Assembly (NCBI RefSeq): GCF_025961225.1
Contig: NZ_JAOQNG010000007.1
Span: 508,501-572,500, forward strand
Length of the DNA stretch: 64,000 nt
Direction of reading: 5' to 3'
From: Azospirillum canadense
Lineage (GTDB): Bacteria > Pseudomonadota > Alphaproteobacteria > Azospirillales > Azospirillaceae
Position 1 is the stretch's first letter. Each line of letters starts with the position of its first letter. This document shows, piece by piece, positions 17,083 through 26,001 of this stretch. The notes beneath the pieces were generated by a model. The model ran no database searches, was not told the DNA's origin, and saw only the letters and a list, made by a program, of their open reading frames with translations. A program made the translations under genes and the position numbers.

Positions 17083-17832
17083 TCAGGCGCGCTCGTAGAG
17101 CCGCCGGTTGAGGTACAGGAGCAGGCTGCTGGCGCTGCCCGCGAACAGGACGAGCAGGAACGTCAGCGCCATGATGAGATCGACGTTGTGCAGGCCGATC
17201 GCGTTCATCAGCAGGAAGCCGAGGCCGCGCTGCGAGGCGAACATCTCCCCCAGCAGGGTCCCGATCAGGGTCAGCGAGAAACCCACGCGCAGGCCGGTGA
17301 AGATTTCCGGCATCGCGGCGGGCAGCAGGATCGTGGCGATCATATGGCCCGTGCCCAGCCCCATGACGCGCCCGGTCTTGATGAACACCGGCCGCACCGC
17401 GCGCACCGCGCCCAGCGTGAACAGCGTGATCGGGATGACGCCGTGGATGGTGCCGAAGGCGACCTTCGACGCGATGCCAAGTCCGAAGGACAGCAGCAGG
17501 ATCGGGTACAGCGTGATCTTCGGAATGGAATAGACCGCGACCAGCAACGGCTCCAGCACCTCGCTGGCGAAGCGGTTGAGGCCGAGCAGGAATCCCAGCG
17601 ACAGGCCAATCGCCACCGCCAGCAGCAAAGCCATCCCGAAGGCCTGGGCCGTCTCCGCGAAATGGCCCCAGAAGACGGGCGTCGCGACGAGCTTCGCCGT
17701 GAACACCACGGTCTGGAGCGGCGTGCGCAGGGCGACGTCGCCGACAAACCACGCCATCAGTTGCCAGACCACCAGGAGCAGCACGACCAGCTTCAGCGTG
17801 TTGCCCCAGCCCCGCATGGACGCCGCGCTCAT
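17083..17832 (-). CDS. ABC transporter permease, SsuC/TauC type (second system, distal)
   Basis: 249 residues with about six membrane segments and a BPD permease loop (GRVMGLGTGHMIATILLPAAMPE). The ATG at 17832 overlaps the upstream permease stop (ATGA). Having two different permease genes in this importer suggests a heterodimeric channel, whereas most NMT1/TauA-type systems have one permease gene. It is followed by a REP-like element. Confidence 0.85.
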   Translation of the reverse strand: MSAASMRGWGNTLKLVVLLLVVWQLMAWFVGDVALRTPLQTVVFTAKLVATPVFWGHFAETAQAFGMALLLAVAIGLSLGFLLGLNRFASEVLEPLLVAVYSIPKITLYPILLLSFGLGIASKVAFGTIHGVIPITLFTLGAVRAVRPVFIKTGRVMGLGTGHMIATILLPAAMPEIFTGLRVGFSLTLIGTLLGEMFASQRGLGFLLMNAIGLHNVDLIMALTFLLVLFAGSASSLLLYLNRRLYERA

Positions 17833-18605
17833 GACAGCCCCCGCCGCGCCATCAGGACCTTCTCCCACCGGGCGAGAAGCGTGTTGATGGCGATGGACAC
17901 CGCCAGGATCAGCAGGATCAGCGGGTACATCTTCGCGTTGTCGAAATTCGTGTAAGCGAAGCTGATCTCATATCCCATGCCGCCGGTGGACATGATGAAC
18001 TCCGCCCCGATGATCCCGATCAGGGAATAGGCGACGGCGAGCTTCGCCCCGGTCAGGATGTAGGGGGTGGCGCAGGGCAGCATCACCTGCGTGGCCGTTT
18101 CCCAGGCCGACAGCTGGTTCACCCGCGCCGTCTTCAGCAGCACGCGCGGAATCCGGTCCAGCCCGTTCAGCGTGTTCACGATCACCGCCACGACGGCCAG
18201 CATCGCACCGATGAAGATCTGCGGCGTGTCGCCCAGGCCGAACAGGACGATCAGCAGCGGGTAGAAGGCGAACATCGGGATGGCGTAGTAGGTCGCGAAC
18301 AGCGGATCGAGCGTGTGGCGCAGCGACCGGAAGTAATGCAGCACGACCGCCACGGTGACGCCGACGACCATGGCGATCACGAAGGCCAGCGCCGCGTTCC
18401 CTAGGGTTTTCGCGATGGCCGTGTTGAGCTGCCCGCCGGCCAGCAGCGCCACCATATCCACCAGGATGCGATGCGGCGGCTGCATCGTCAGCCGGTCGAT
18501 GCGGCCCGTCAGGCAGAGGAGTTCCAGACCGCCCACGGCGACGACCAGCAGGGCAATTCTCCACAGGGCCGCGCGTTTCAGGATCCCGCCTCCGGCTTGT
18601 GTCAT
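17829..18605 (-). CDS. ABC transporter permease, SsuC/TauC type (second system, proximal)
   Basis: 258 residues from ATG 18605, which overlaps the ATPase stop. About six hydrophobic helices are present, and the cytoplasmic loop LLKTARVNQLSAWETATQVMLPCA fits the BPD family. The sequence differs strongly from the partner encoded at 17083-17832, so it is not a recent duplicate. It likely forms a heterodimer with that partner. Confidence 0.85.
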   Translation of the reverse strand: MTQAGGGILKRAALWRIALLVVAVGGLELLCLTGRIDRLTMQPPHRILVDMVALLAGGQLNTAIAKTLGNAALAFVIAMVVGVTVAVVLHYFRSLRHTLDPLFATYYAIPMFAFYPLLIVLFGLGDTPQIFIGAMLAVVAVIVNTLNGLDRIPRVLLKTARVNQLSAWETATQVMLPCATPYILTGAKLAVAYSLIGIIGAEFIMSTGGMGYEISFAYTNFDNAKMYPLILLILAVSIAINTLLARWEKVLMARRGLS

Positions 18606-19459
18606 GGTCCCGCCTCCGGCTTGCCGATGGACTTCAGGGACTCGCTGCGCAGGGACCGCCAGAGCCGCGCCGTGATCGCGCCGAAGGCCTCCTCCTGCAC
18701 GATGCGGCTGTCGCGGTCCCTGGACCAGCCCGTCTCGATGATGTCGATGAGCCGTCCCGGACGCGCCGACATGACACCGATCCGGTCGGCCAGCATCGCC
18801 GCCTCGTCCAGCGCATGGGTGATCAGGAACACGGTGGCGCCGGTCTTGCGCCACAGGTTCAGCACCTCGTCGCCCATCAGCAGGCGCGTCTGCTGGTCGA
18901 GCGCGCCGAACGGCTCGTCCAGCAGGATCAGCCGGGGCTCGGTGACCAGCGTCCGCGCGATGCACACCCGCTGCCGCATGCCCCCCGACAGCTGCGCCGG
19001 GTAGCTCTGCGCGAAGGCGGTCAGCCCCATCATGGCGAGGGCGGAGTCGATCCGCCGTTCCCGTTCCCGCGGGTCGATCTTCATCCGGCGCAGGCCGAAG
19101 GCGATGTTGTCGCGGACGGACAGCCAGGGAAAGGACGCATCCTCCTGGAACACCACGCCCACGCCGTCCGGAATCCGGCCTTTGATGGGGCGTCCCTCGA
19201 AGGCGACCTCGCCCCGCGTCGCCGTCGAAAGGCCGGCGACCAGCTCCAGCAGGGTCGATTTCCCGCAGCCGGACGGCCCGACCACCGCGAAGAACTCCCC
19301 CTGCCTCAGCTCCAGGTCGATCGGCCCCAGGGCGTGGATGGCCTCCCCTCCCCGGCCGGTCCGGTTGAACTCTTTGTCGACCGCGCGCAGGGACACCTGC
19401 ACCTGCGCCCTTGCCGCCGTCGCCACGCTGGGCATGGCCGTCGTCGCGCGCATCGTCAT
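18602..19459 (-). CDS. ABC transporter ATPase, SsuB/TauB type (second system)
   Basis: 285 residues. Walker A GPSGCGKST, signature LSGGMRQR, Walker B LILLDEPFGALD and switch region LITHALDEA. The start ATG overlaps the stop of the binding-protein gene by four bases. It drives the importer formed with the two permeases downstream and the binding protein upstream. Confidence 0.9.
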   Translation of the reverse strand: MTMRATTAMPSVATAARAQVQVSLRAVDKEFNRTGRGGEAIHALGPIDLELRQGEFFAVVGPSGCGKSTLLELVAGLSTATRGEVAFEGRPIKGRIPDGVGVVFQEDASFPWLSVRDNIAFGLRRMKIDPRERERRIDSALAMMGLTAFAQSYPAQLSGGMRQRVCIARTLVTEPRLILLDEPFGALDQQTRLLMGDEVLNLWRKTGATVFLITHALDEAAMLADRIGVMSARPGRLIDIIETGWSRDRDSRIVQEEAFGAITARLWRSLRSESLKSIGKPEAGP

Positions 19460-20469
19460 TTCATCGCCTTGATGTCGTCGGGCAGGAACTGGGTGTCGAC
19501 GATCGACTTGGCGTCAATGTCGCCGGAGATGGCGCCGACCATCTTCTGCACCTCGATGGCGCGTTGCAGGCCTTCCAGATGGATCTGCCCGGTCCCCCAA
19601 TATTCGATGCCGGAGGTGGAGGCCGAGACGAGGTAGCGCACCGCGTTCCTCGCGACCGCCGGTTCCAGGTTGTAGACCTCGGCGACGATGTCGCCGGACT
19701 CGTCCGGGTGCTCCTTCATGTAGGCGACGGCCTTGCGGCGGGCGCGGATCACGGCGCGGATGAAGTCGCCCTTGCCCGCCGACACGCCGCCGGCGGCGAC
19801 CCCGACCACGTTGGCGATCGGCGGCAGCAGGTCCGCCGCCTTGGCGATCGCGCGGTATTTCGACTGGTATTTCGACCAGAGCGGCTCGGGGATCGGCGCC
19901 ACGTCGATCATGCCGATGTCGAGCGCGGGGATGCCCTCGCCGAAGCCGCCGGTCTTGACCAGATCGGCGTCCTCGGTCTTCAGCCCGCCCGCCTGCAGCA
20001 CCAGCGTGGCCAGCGCCAGGCTGGTGGAGCGCGGGTTGGTGTAGCCGATCTTCTTGCCCTTCAGGTCCTTGGGCGACTGGATCGGGGAGTCGGGTTTGAC
20101 CGCCCAGATGAATTCGGCGACCGTCAGGACGTTGTCGCTGATGATCTTGACGTCGGCGCCCTGCTGGACGGCAGCGATCACCGCGTTGGGGTTGACCTCG
20201 GCATAGGGCGCGCTGCCCGCCAGCATGTTGCGCAGGGTCGTGCCGCCCCCGGCGGACGACAGGATGCCGGTCACGTCGGCCCCTTCCTCCTTGAAGAAGC
20301 CCTTTTTCAGGGCCACCGCGAAGGGCATGCCGTTGGCGGAGACGCCGTAGTTGCTGACGACGATCTCCTCGGCGCCGGCCGGAGCCGCCATGCCGAGCAG
20401 GAGCGCCCCGCAAAGCGCCGCAGACCGGATCGATGACGACCGGATCGACGCGGACTTTAAAAGCTTCAT
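19456..20469 (-). CDS. ABC transporter substrate-binding protein, NMT1 type (second system)
   Basis: 337 residues with a signal peptide (cleavage near AGA-EE). The core motifs FFKEEGADV, SSAGGGTTLRNMLAGSAPY and KIGYTNPRS mark the NMT1/SsuA fold. It is only distantly related to the three paralogs of the first array, so this importer has its own ligand. The neighbouring lyase and LeuCD-type isomerase genes suggest a di- or tricarboxylic or hydroxy acid. This is inferred from position only. Confidence 0.85.
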   Translation of the reverse strand: MKLLKSASIRSSSIRSAALCGALLLGMAAPAGAEEIVVSNYGVSANGMPFAVALKKGFFKEEGADVTGILSSAGGGTTLRNMLAGSAPYAEVNPNAVIAAVQQGADVKIISDNVLTVAEFIWAVKPDSPIQSPKDLKGKKIGYTNPRSTSLALATLVLQAGGLKTEDADLVKTGGFGEGIPALDIGMIDVAPIPEPLWSKYQSKYRAIAKAADLLPPIANVVGVAAGGVSAGKGDFIRAVIRARRKAVAYMKEHPDESGDIVAEVYNLEPAVARNAVRYLVSASTSGIEYWGTGQIHLEGLQRAIEVQKMVGAISGDIDAKSIVDTQFLPDDIKAMK

Positions 20470-20582
20470 TGCTTCCTCCCGATTATTCCCGCCTTGCGGA
20501 TTTGGTTCGTTCTCTGTGAAAGCGTGCGAGTGGTCTGTGGGTTCGTCAAGGCACTCCCGTGCGGATCCATCCCCTCACGCGG

Positions 20583-21452
20583 TCACCCGCGCTCGATGGC
20601 GCGCCAGCGTTCCAGGTTGACCGCCTGGTCGAGCGCCGCCCGCACGGACGCGGCGTTGCCCATCGGCTCCAGCCGCTCCTCGCCGTCGGCATGGCGCCGC
20701 AGAGCGGCGAGGCCGTCGCGCATGGCCGCCACGCTGCGCATCAGCAAGCTCGCGGGGAAGGAGACCTGGGTGAAGCCCATCGCCCCGAGATCGGCCGGGG
20801 CCAGCCAGGGGGTGTCGCCGCCCTCGAACATCGTGGCCGAGATGTAGGCGCCCTTGAAGGCGGCGCCGACCCGGCGGTAGTCCTCCTCCGTCTTCAGGCC
20901 GGCGACGAAGACGCCGTCGACGCCCAGAGCCAGGAAGCGCTCGGCCCGGCGCATGGCCTCGTCGAGCCCCAGCGGCCCGTAGGCGTCCGTCCGGCCGATG
21001 ATGAATGTGTCCGGGTTGCCGCGCGCCGACAGGGCGGCCCTGAGCTTGCCCTCGATCACCGCCATGTCGGCCACCGCGGCGGCCTTCTCCGCACGCTGCT
21101 GCTTGCGGTCGCGGTCCTGGTCCTCGAACAGCATGCCGCCGACGCCGATGGCCTCGTAGGCCAGGACGGTGCGGGCGACGCTTTTCACATCGCCATAGCC
21201 GTCGTCCGCGTCGGCGAGGAACGGCAGCGCCGTCGCCGCCGAAATGTCGCGGATGCCCTCGACCATGTCGGTCAGCCCGATCAGGCCGATGTCGGGGTAG
21301 GCGTGCCGGGAGGCCAGCAGGGCCGATCCCCCGATCGCGAAGGCCTGAAAGCCGGCCTGCTCGATCAGCCGGGCCGACAGCGCGTCGTGGGCCAGCGGCG
21401 TGATCAGCGGCGTCTCGCGGGAGAGGGCCAGGCGGATGCTCGGTCGCGTCAT
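20583..21452 (-). CDS. PEP mutase/isocitrate lyase-superfamily lyase
   Basis: 289 residues, typical of the superfamily (2-methylisocitrate lyase, 2,3-dimethylmalate lyase, oxaloacetate decarboxylase). Visible: the Mg2+ site ADADDGYG and GMLFEDQ. Where the C-C lyases of the family have K(K/R)CGH after EDQ, this protein has DRDRKQQRAEKAA, so the catalytic-loop cysteine is missing. This points to a decarboxylase or another activity rather than a classical methylisocitrate lyase. The start ATG 21452 overlaps the leuD-like stop, and the gene is coexpressed with leuCD copy 2. Eubacterium barkeri uses a LeuCD-type dehydratase next to a lyase of this superfamily for dimethylmalate, which is a useful precedent. 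Confidence 0.83.
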   Translation of the reverse strand: MTRPSIRLALSRETPLITPLAHDALSARLIEQAGFQAFAIGGSALLASRHAYPDIGLIGLTDMVEGIRDISAATALPFLADADDGYGDVKSVARTVLAYEAIGVGGMLFEDQDRDRKQQRAEKAAAVADMAVIEGKLRAALSARGNPDTFIIGRTDAYGPLGLDEAMRRAERFLALGVDGVFVAGLKTEEDYRRVGAAFKGAYISATMFEGGDTPWLAPADLGAMGFTQVSFPASLLMRSVAAMRDGLAALRRHADGEERLEPMGNAASVRAALDQAVNLERWRAIERG

Positions 21453-22093
21453 GGGGTCTGCCTTCTCGTATCGGTTGTCGGCGTGTAGAGCCAGTCCCGG
21501 TCCCTCTTTGCGGCGCTGAAGTAGCCGTCGATGTCGTCCAGGTGGCGCAGCGTCAGGTCGATGTCGTCGTCCCCGCGGATCAGCGCCGCCGCCCGGTGCG
21601 GCGGAACCGTAAAGGCGTGGCGATGCCCGTCCGGATCGACGATCACGCCGGCGGGCAGATCGACTGTAAAGTCCGGCGCGTCGCAATGCCGCTCCACGGC
21701 AGCGGCCAGCGCCGCGCCGGTGGCCTCGTCGACGATCCCGGCCAGCACGCCGTTGCGGAACGCGTTCTCGTAGAAGATGTCGGCGAAGCTCGGCGCGAAG
21801 ACGCAGCGGATGCCGAACTGCGCGAGCGCCCAGACCGCCGCCTCCCGAGATGAGCCGCAGCCGAAATTCTCGCCAGAGAGCAGGAATTTCGCGGTCCGGA
21901 ACGGCCCCTGGTTGAGGACGAAACCGGGCCGTTCCCGCCCGTCCTCGTCGAAGCGGCGTGCCCCGAACAGGCCGCGCGCCAGATCGGCCTTGGCGGTGCG
22001 CAGCCAGGCGGAGGGGATAATCGCGTCGGTGTTGACGTTGGTCTCCGGCAGGACGGCCAGGACGCCGGAGACGGTGGACAGCGGCGTCCTCAT
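21449..22093 (-). CDS. leuD: LeuD-like small subunit of an aconitase-superfamily isomerase (copy 2)
   Basis: 214 residues from ATG 22093, overlapping the leuC-like stop (ATGA). Motifs NVNTDAIIPSAWL, GENFGCGSSREAA and APSFADIFYENAF. It differs clearly from copy 1 (NCDTDQITPARFL), so the two isomerases are not a recent duplication. It makes a heterodimeric hydro-lyase with the upstream LeuC-like protein. Confidence 0.83.
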   Translation of the reverse strand: MRTPLSTVSGVLAVLPETNVNTDAIIPSAWLRTAKADLARGLFGARRFDEDGRERPGFVLNQGPFRTAKFLLSGENFGCGSSREAAVWALAQFGIRCVFAPSFADIFYENAFRNGVLAGIVDEATGAALAAAVERHCDAPDFTVDLPAGVIVDPDGHRHAFTVPPHRAAALIRGDDDIDLTLRHLDDIDGYFSAAKRDRDWLYTPTTDTRRQTP

Positions 22094-23541
22094 GCGGCGG
22101 TCTCCTTCCGGACGTCGGTGATCCGGCCGCGGATCGCCGCGGCGGCGACCATGGCCGGGCTCGCCAGATGGGTCCGGCTGCGGGGGCCCTGGCGGTTTTC
22201 GAAATTCCGGTTGGAGGTCGCCATGCAGCGGGCGCCGGGCGGAACGACGTCCTCGTTGATGCTGACGCACATGGAACAGCCGGCGTCCCGCCACTCGAAG
22301 CCGGCGTCCAGGAAGACGCGGTGCAGGCCGAGCGCCTCGGCGTCGCGCTTCACGGACATGGAGCCGGGAACCACAAGCGCGCGGACGTTCGGCGCAACCT
22401 TCCGGCCGCGCGCCACCGCCGCCGCGGCAATGAGGTCGGACAGGCGCGCGTTGGTGCAGGATCCGATGAAGGCGACGTCGATCGGAATCCCCTCCAGCGG
22501 CATCCCCGGCTCCAGCCCCATGTAGCGCAGCGCCGCCGCCGCCAGCTCGCGCCGTTTGGCGTCCGCGAAGCGGGCAGGATCCGGAACCGCCTTGTCGACG
22601 CCCGCCACGTCCTGCGGGCTGGTTCCCCAGGTGACCTGGGGGGCGATCCGCCAGCAGTCGATCGTAAAGTCCCGGCCGAACCGCGCGTCCGAATCGCTGT
22701 GCAGCCGGAGCCATTCGGCCACGGCGCGGTCGAACGCCCCGCCGGTCGGCGCGAACTCGCGGCCACGGACATAGTCGATGGTGGCTTCGTCCGGCGCGAT
22801 GAGGCCCAGGCGGGCGCCGAACTCAATGGACATGTTGCAGACCGTAAGCCGCCCCTCGACGGGCAGGGCACGGATCGCCGGGCCGGCGTATTCGACCGCG
22901 CAGCCCCGCCCGGAGGCGAAGCCGAGTTCCCCGATCATGTGCAAAATCAGATCCTTGGCCGAAACGCCGGGACCGGGGACGCCGTTGAAGGTGACGCGCA
23001 TGGTGAGGGGGCGCGCCATGGCGAGCGTCTGCGTGGCCAGGACATGCTCGACCTCGCTCGTGCCGACCCCGAGCCCGACGGCCCCGAGGCCCCCGACGGT
23101 CGAGGTGTGGCTGTCCCCGCAGGTGAGCAGGCAGCCGGGAAGAGCGAAGCCGGTTTCCGGTCCCATGACGTGGACGATGCCCTGGCGGGGATCATCGACG
23201 CCGAAATGCCGAATGCCGTTGGCCGCCGTGTTCGTCCGCATCAGGCCGAGCAGTTCCCGCCCGCCGGGATTGGTGTCCTCATCGCGCCCGGGACGGGTGG
23301 AAACGATGTGGTCCTGCGTCGCCACGGTCAGGTCGGGGTGCCGGACCTTGCGGCCCGCCCGTGCCAGATTTTCAAAAGCCTGGGCGCTGGTGGTTTCCTG
23401 GAGGATGTGGCGGTCCACGAACAGCAGGTCGCGGCCATCCTCCAGCGTTTTGACGGTGTGGGCGTCCCAGATCTTGTCGAACAAGGTCCGGGGGCGCGCG
23501 GCGGCGGCTTCGGCCGCCGGGTGAAGCGACGGATCGGTCAT
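22090..23541 (-). CDS. leuC: LeuC-like large subunit of an aconitase-superfamily isomerase (copy 2)
   Basis: 483 residues. PRTLFDKIWDAH at the N-terminus, TCGDSHTSTVGG, IGSCTNARLSDL and AGCSMC supply the cluster cysteines; NRNFENRQG and RTHLASPAM are also family hallmarks. It is the first gene of the minus-strand array, divergent from a LysR gene 250 bp away, and is probably transcribed from that gap. Its partner LeuD and the lyase follow by four-base overlaps, which indicates one metabolic unit. Confidence 0.86.
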   Translation of the reverse strand: MTDPSLHPAAEAAAARPRTLFDKIWDAHTVKTLEDGRDLLFVDRHILQETTSAQAFENLARAGRKVRHPDLTVATQDHIVSTRPGRDEDTNPGGRELLGLMRTNTAANGIRHFGVDDPRQGIVHVMGPETGFALPGCLLTCGDSHTSTVGGLGAVGLGVGTSEVEHVLATQTLAMARPLTMRVTFNGVPGPGVSAKDLILHMIGELGFASGRGCAVEYAGPAIRALPVEGRLTVCNMSIEFGARLGLIAPDEATIDYVRGREFAPTGGAFDRAVAEWLRLHSDSDARFGRDFTIDCWRIAPQVTWGTSPQDVAGVDKAVPDPARFADAKRRELAAAALRYMGLEPGMPLEGIPIDVAFIGSCTNARLSDLIAAAAVARGRKVAPNVRALVVPGSMSVKRDAEALGLHRVFLDAGFEWRDAGCSMCVSINEDVVPPGARCMATSNRNFENRQGPRSRTHLASPAMVAAAAIRGRITDVRKETAA

Positions 23542-23790
23542 CGTGCTTGGGGCGCGTGGCGTGCCATGGGCACGGATCGCGCGCACGGCATTCCGCCGCG
23601 GCCGCATTCAGGCATGAAATTTCCTCCGGCCCCGCCTTGTGCGGGAGCGATTTTTTGGGCTTTGTCGAGCGACGCTCCATCCGCTTGAACTCGCCGGATG
23701 GCAGCGTCGCGATGATCAGAGGTTAGGACTGTTCATGACCCCCGCATAGGGATAATTTGCTCATACTTCGTTGACGGGAGATCAGAGCAG

Positions 23791-24696
23791 ATGACCCGGC
23801 AGATGCCCCCGCTGAACGCGCTGCGCGCCTTTGAATCCGCGGCCCGCAACGGCAGCCTGACGCGCGCGGCGCAGGAACTGCTGGTCACCCAAGGTGCGAT
23901 CAGCCGTCATGTGTCCCAGCTTGAAAGCTGGCTCGGCGTCACCTTGTGCCGCCGTATGCGGCGCGGCATCGAACTGACCCCGGAAGGCGCGTCCTACGCG
24001 ACCACGCTGCGCGCAGCCTTTGAACAGATCGAACTGCAAACCCGCCGCATCCGCGAACGCCCGTCCGAGAACACCCTGCGGATCAAGCTGCCCCCGACCT
24101 TCGCCATCCGCTGGTTCGTCCCGCGGCTAGCCCATTTCCACGCCCTGAACCGGCACATCGACGTCCAGATCACCACCTCGCACCAAAACGTCGATTTCGA
24201 TCGCGACGACGTCGACGTCTGCATCCACTGGGGGCCGACTCCGCTGACCGGAGTCCACTGCAAGCGCCTGTTCGGCGAAATCCTCCTGCCGGTCTGCAGC
24301 CCTGAGCTTTTTCGCACCCGTCCGCCGCTGGACACGCCGGCCGACCTCGCCGGCCACACCCTGCTCTGCTCGATGCACCGGCCCGACCACTGGCCCACCT
24401 GGCTGCGGGCGGCGGGCGTCACCGTCATCGACGGCAACAACGGGCTGAAGTTTGAAAACTCCGCGCTAGCCTACCAGGCCGCCATCGACAAGCTGGGGGT
24501 GGTCATGGCCCAGAGGGCGTTCGTGGAGGAGGATTTGCGGACCGGGCGCCTCGTGGCGCCGTTGGCGCTGCGGGTCGGGACCGAGAACGCCTACCACCTC
24601 GCCTACCCCCGCTCGCGGCGCTCGGCCCCGGTCATCAAGGCGTTCGAGCAATGGATCACGCAGCAGTCCGCCGGCATGGAGGAAGCGGTCCGGTAG
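23791..24696 (+). CDS. LysR-family regulator, GcvA-like subgroup
   Basis: 301 residues. The N-terminus PPLNALRAFESAARNGSLTRAAQELLVTQGAISRHVSQLE is the GcvA-type helix-turn-helix, given here only as a landmark in two pieces: PPLNALRAFESAAR and VTQGAISRHV. The effector domain spans residues 90-300. The start ATG at 23791 follows GGGAG at a slightly long distance. The gene is divergent from leuC copy 2 across 249 bp that contain AT-rich sequence and probably both promoters. It likely controls the isomerase/lyase/ABC operon. Confidence 0.85.
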   Translation: MTRQMPPLNALRAFESAARNGSLTRAAQELLVTQGAISRHVSQLESWLGVTLCRRMRRGIELTPEGASYATTLRAAFEQIELQTRRIRERPSENTLRIKLPPTFAIRWFVPRLAHFHALNRHIDVQITTSHQNVDFDRDDVDVCIHWGPTPLTGVHCKRLFGEILLPVCSPELFRTRPPLDTPADLAGHTLLCSMHRPDHWPTWLRAAGVTVIDGNNGLKFENSALAYQAAIDKLGVVMAQRAFVEEDLRTGRLVAPLALRVGTENAYHLAYPRSRRSAPVIKAFEQWITQQSAGMEEAVR

Positions 24697-24699
24697 GCT

Positions 24700-25593
24700 T
24701 CAGGCGGCGCCCCGCGAACCGAGATGCGTGACCAGCAGCTGCACCGGCACCGGCAAGGAATCGACGTCCCGCGTGCAGATCTTCCAATGGCGCACGCCCC
24801 AGGGCTCGTCCAACGGCACGGCGACCATATGGTTGGGCGCGACGTAGCGCGCCGCGTGATGCTCCGGCACCAGCGCGATGCCGAGCTTGGCCTCCACCAT
24901 GCTCCGCGCCGGCTCGAATCCGTTGACCCGGATGCGCAGCCGCAGCGGGTGCGAGAGATCGGCGGCGGCCCTCAGGACCAAGGAGTCCAGATAACTGCCC
25001 TTCTGCGGCCCGACGAGGTCATGCTCGGCGACCTCGGCGAAGGTGAGGCTTTGGGCACCGCTCAGCGGGTGGTCCGCCGGCATGATCACCACAAGCCGGT
25101 CGCTGCGGTAGGGCAGGACGCGCAGCCCGGCCACCAGCGACGTTCCCCCGAAGATGCCGATGTCGGCCGCGTTCTCCGACACCGCGCGCAGGACATCCGC
25201 GCTCAAGCCCTCCTCCAGGTCGATGCGGATGGCCGGATGCTGGTCGAGGAACAGGCTGATGTCGCTGGGCAGATACTGCACGATCGTCGACAGGCTGGCG
25301 TGCAGACGGATTTGCCCGCGCATGCCCTTGGCATGGTCCAGCAACTCGCTTTCCATCTGCATGAGGTTGCGCACGATGCCGTGCGCGTGACGGAGCAGCG
25401 TGTGGGCGGCCGGCGTGAGTTCGAGTCCCTTGTTGCTCCGGTAGAACAGCGGCGTGCCGAGCATCCGTTCCATGTCGGACATGCGCTTGCTCACCGCCGA
25501 GGCCGCGATGTGCTCGGCGTCGGCGACGCGCGAGATGTTCTGCTGCTCGCACACCGCCACGAACAGTTTCAACGACAGCAGGTCGAAACGCAT
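24700..25593 (-). CDS. LysR-family transcriptional regulator
   Basis: 297 residues with an N-terminal helix-turn-helix (MRFDLLSLKLFVAV, then HIAASAVSKRMSDME) and a full effector domain. It converges tail-to-tail with the GcvA-like gene with a 3-bp gap, and its 5' end faces the larA operon 408 bp away. It is therefore the candidate regulator of the larACEB genes, as LysR genes usually sit divergent from their targets. The effector is unknown. Confidence 0.83.
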   Translation of the reverse strand: MRFDLLSLKLFVAVCEQQNISRVADAEHIAASAVSKRMSDMERMLGTPLFYRSNKGLELTPAAHTLLRHAHGIVRNLMQMESELLDHAKGMRGQIRLHASLSTIVQYLPSDISLFLDQHPAIRIDLEEGLSADVLRAVSENAADIGIFGGTSLVAGLRVLPYRSDRLVVIMPADHPLSGAQSLTFAEVAEHDLVGPQKGSYLDSLVLRAAADLSHPLRLRIRVNGFEPARSMVEAKLGIALVPEHHAARYVAPNHMVAVPLDEPWGVRHWKICTRDVDSLPVPVQLLVTHLGSRGAA

Positions 25594-26001
25594 CCACGCC
25601 CCCCGATTTTTCCATCGCTCCGGTCATGGCAGGACCATACGGGGGCCATCTTCGAGCCCGCCGCCCGGCCCGTCAACACGGGGCGGCGGCGCCCGGGGGC
25701 GATTGCCCTGCCCCGCCCTGTTGCCTCCCTTATGCGAATAATGGAAGATAATAATCTTATGTCGGCCCGGAAAAGCGACCATGAAACACCATCACCGCCC
25801 ATGTTTCATAGCGTTTCATTCCGTCGCACGGAACAACGTCATACGGAGTGTTCACACACGTAACAGCCTGTTGATTTCTGGCGGCACGCCTGAGAACATC
25901 GGGGCGTTCCACGGAGGGCGGGCGCTGCGCCTTCTCGACACCCTCCGCTGACCGAAATCACCGGCGCCCCGAAGCGGGCGCGCACAGGATCTGGCGATCG
26001 G
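25594..26001. other. 408-bp divergent intergenic region (LysR / larA)
   Basis: No gene is seen. The middle part (25735-25860) is AT-richer than its surroundings and holds two small dyads: AAGAT-N4-ATCTT at 25745-25758 and a perfect TTCCGT-CGC-ACGGAA at 25819-25833. It presumably carries the promoters of the LysR gene and of larA. Confidence 0.5.
25819..25833. promoter_or_regulatory. 15-bp inverted repeat TTCCGT-CGC-ACGGAA upstream of larA
   Basis: Perfect 6-bp arms around a 3-bp centre, 169 bp before the larA start, in the gap that separates larA from a divergent LysR gene. It may be an operator. Short dyads are common in GC-rich DNA, so the assignment is tentative. Confidence 0.3.
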
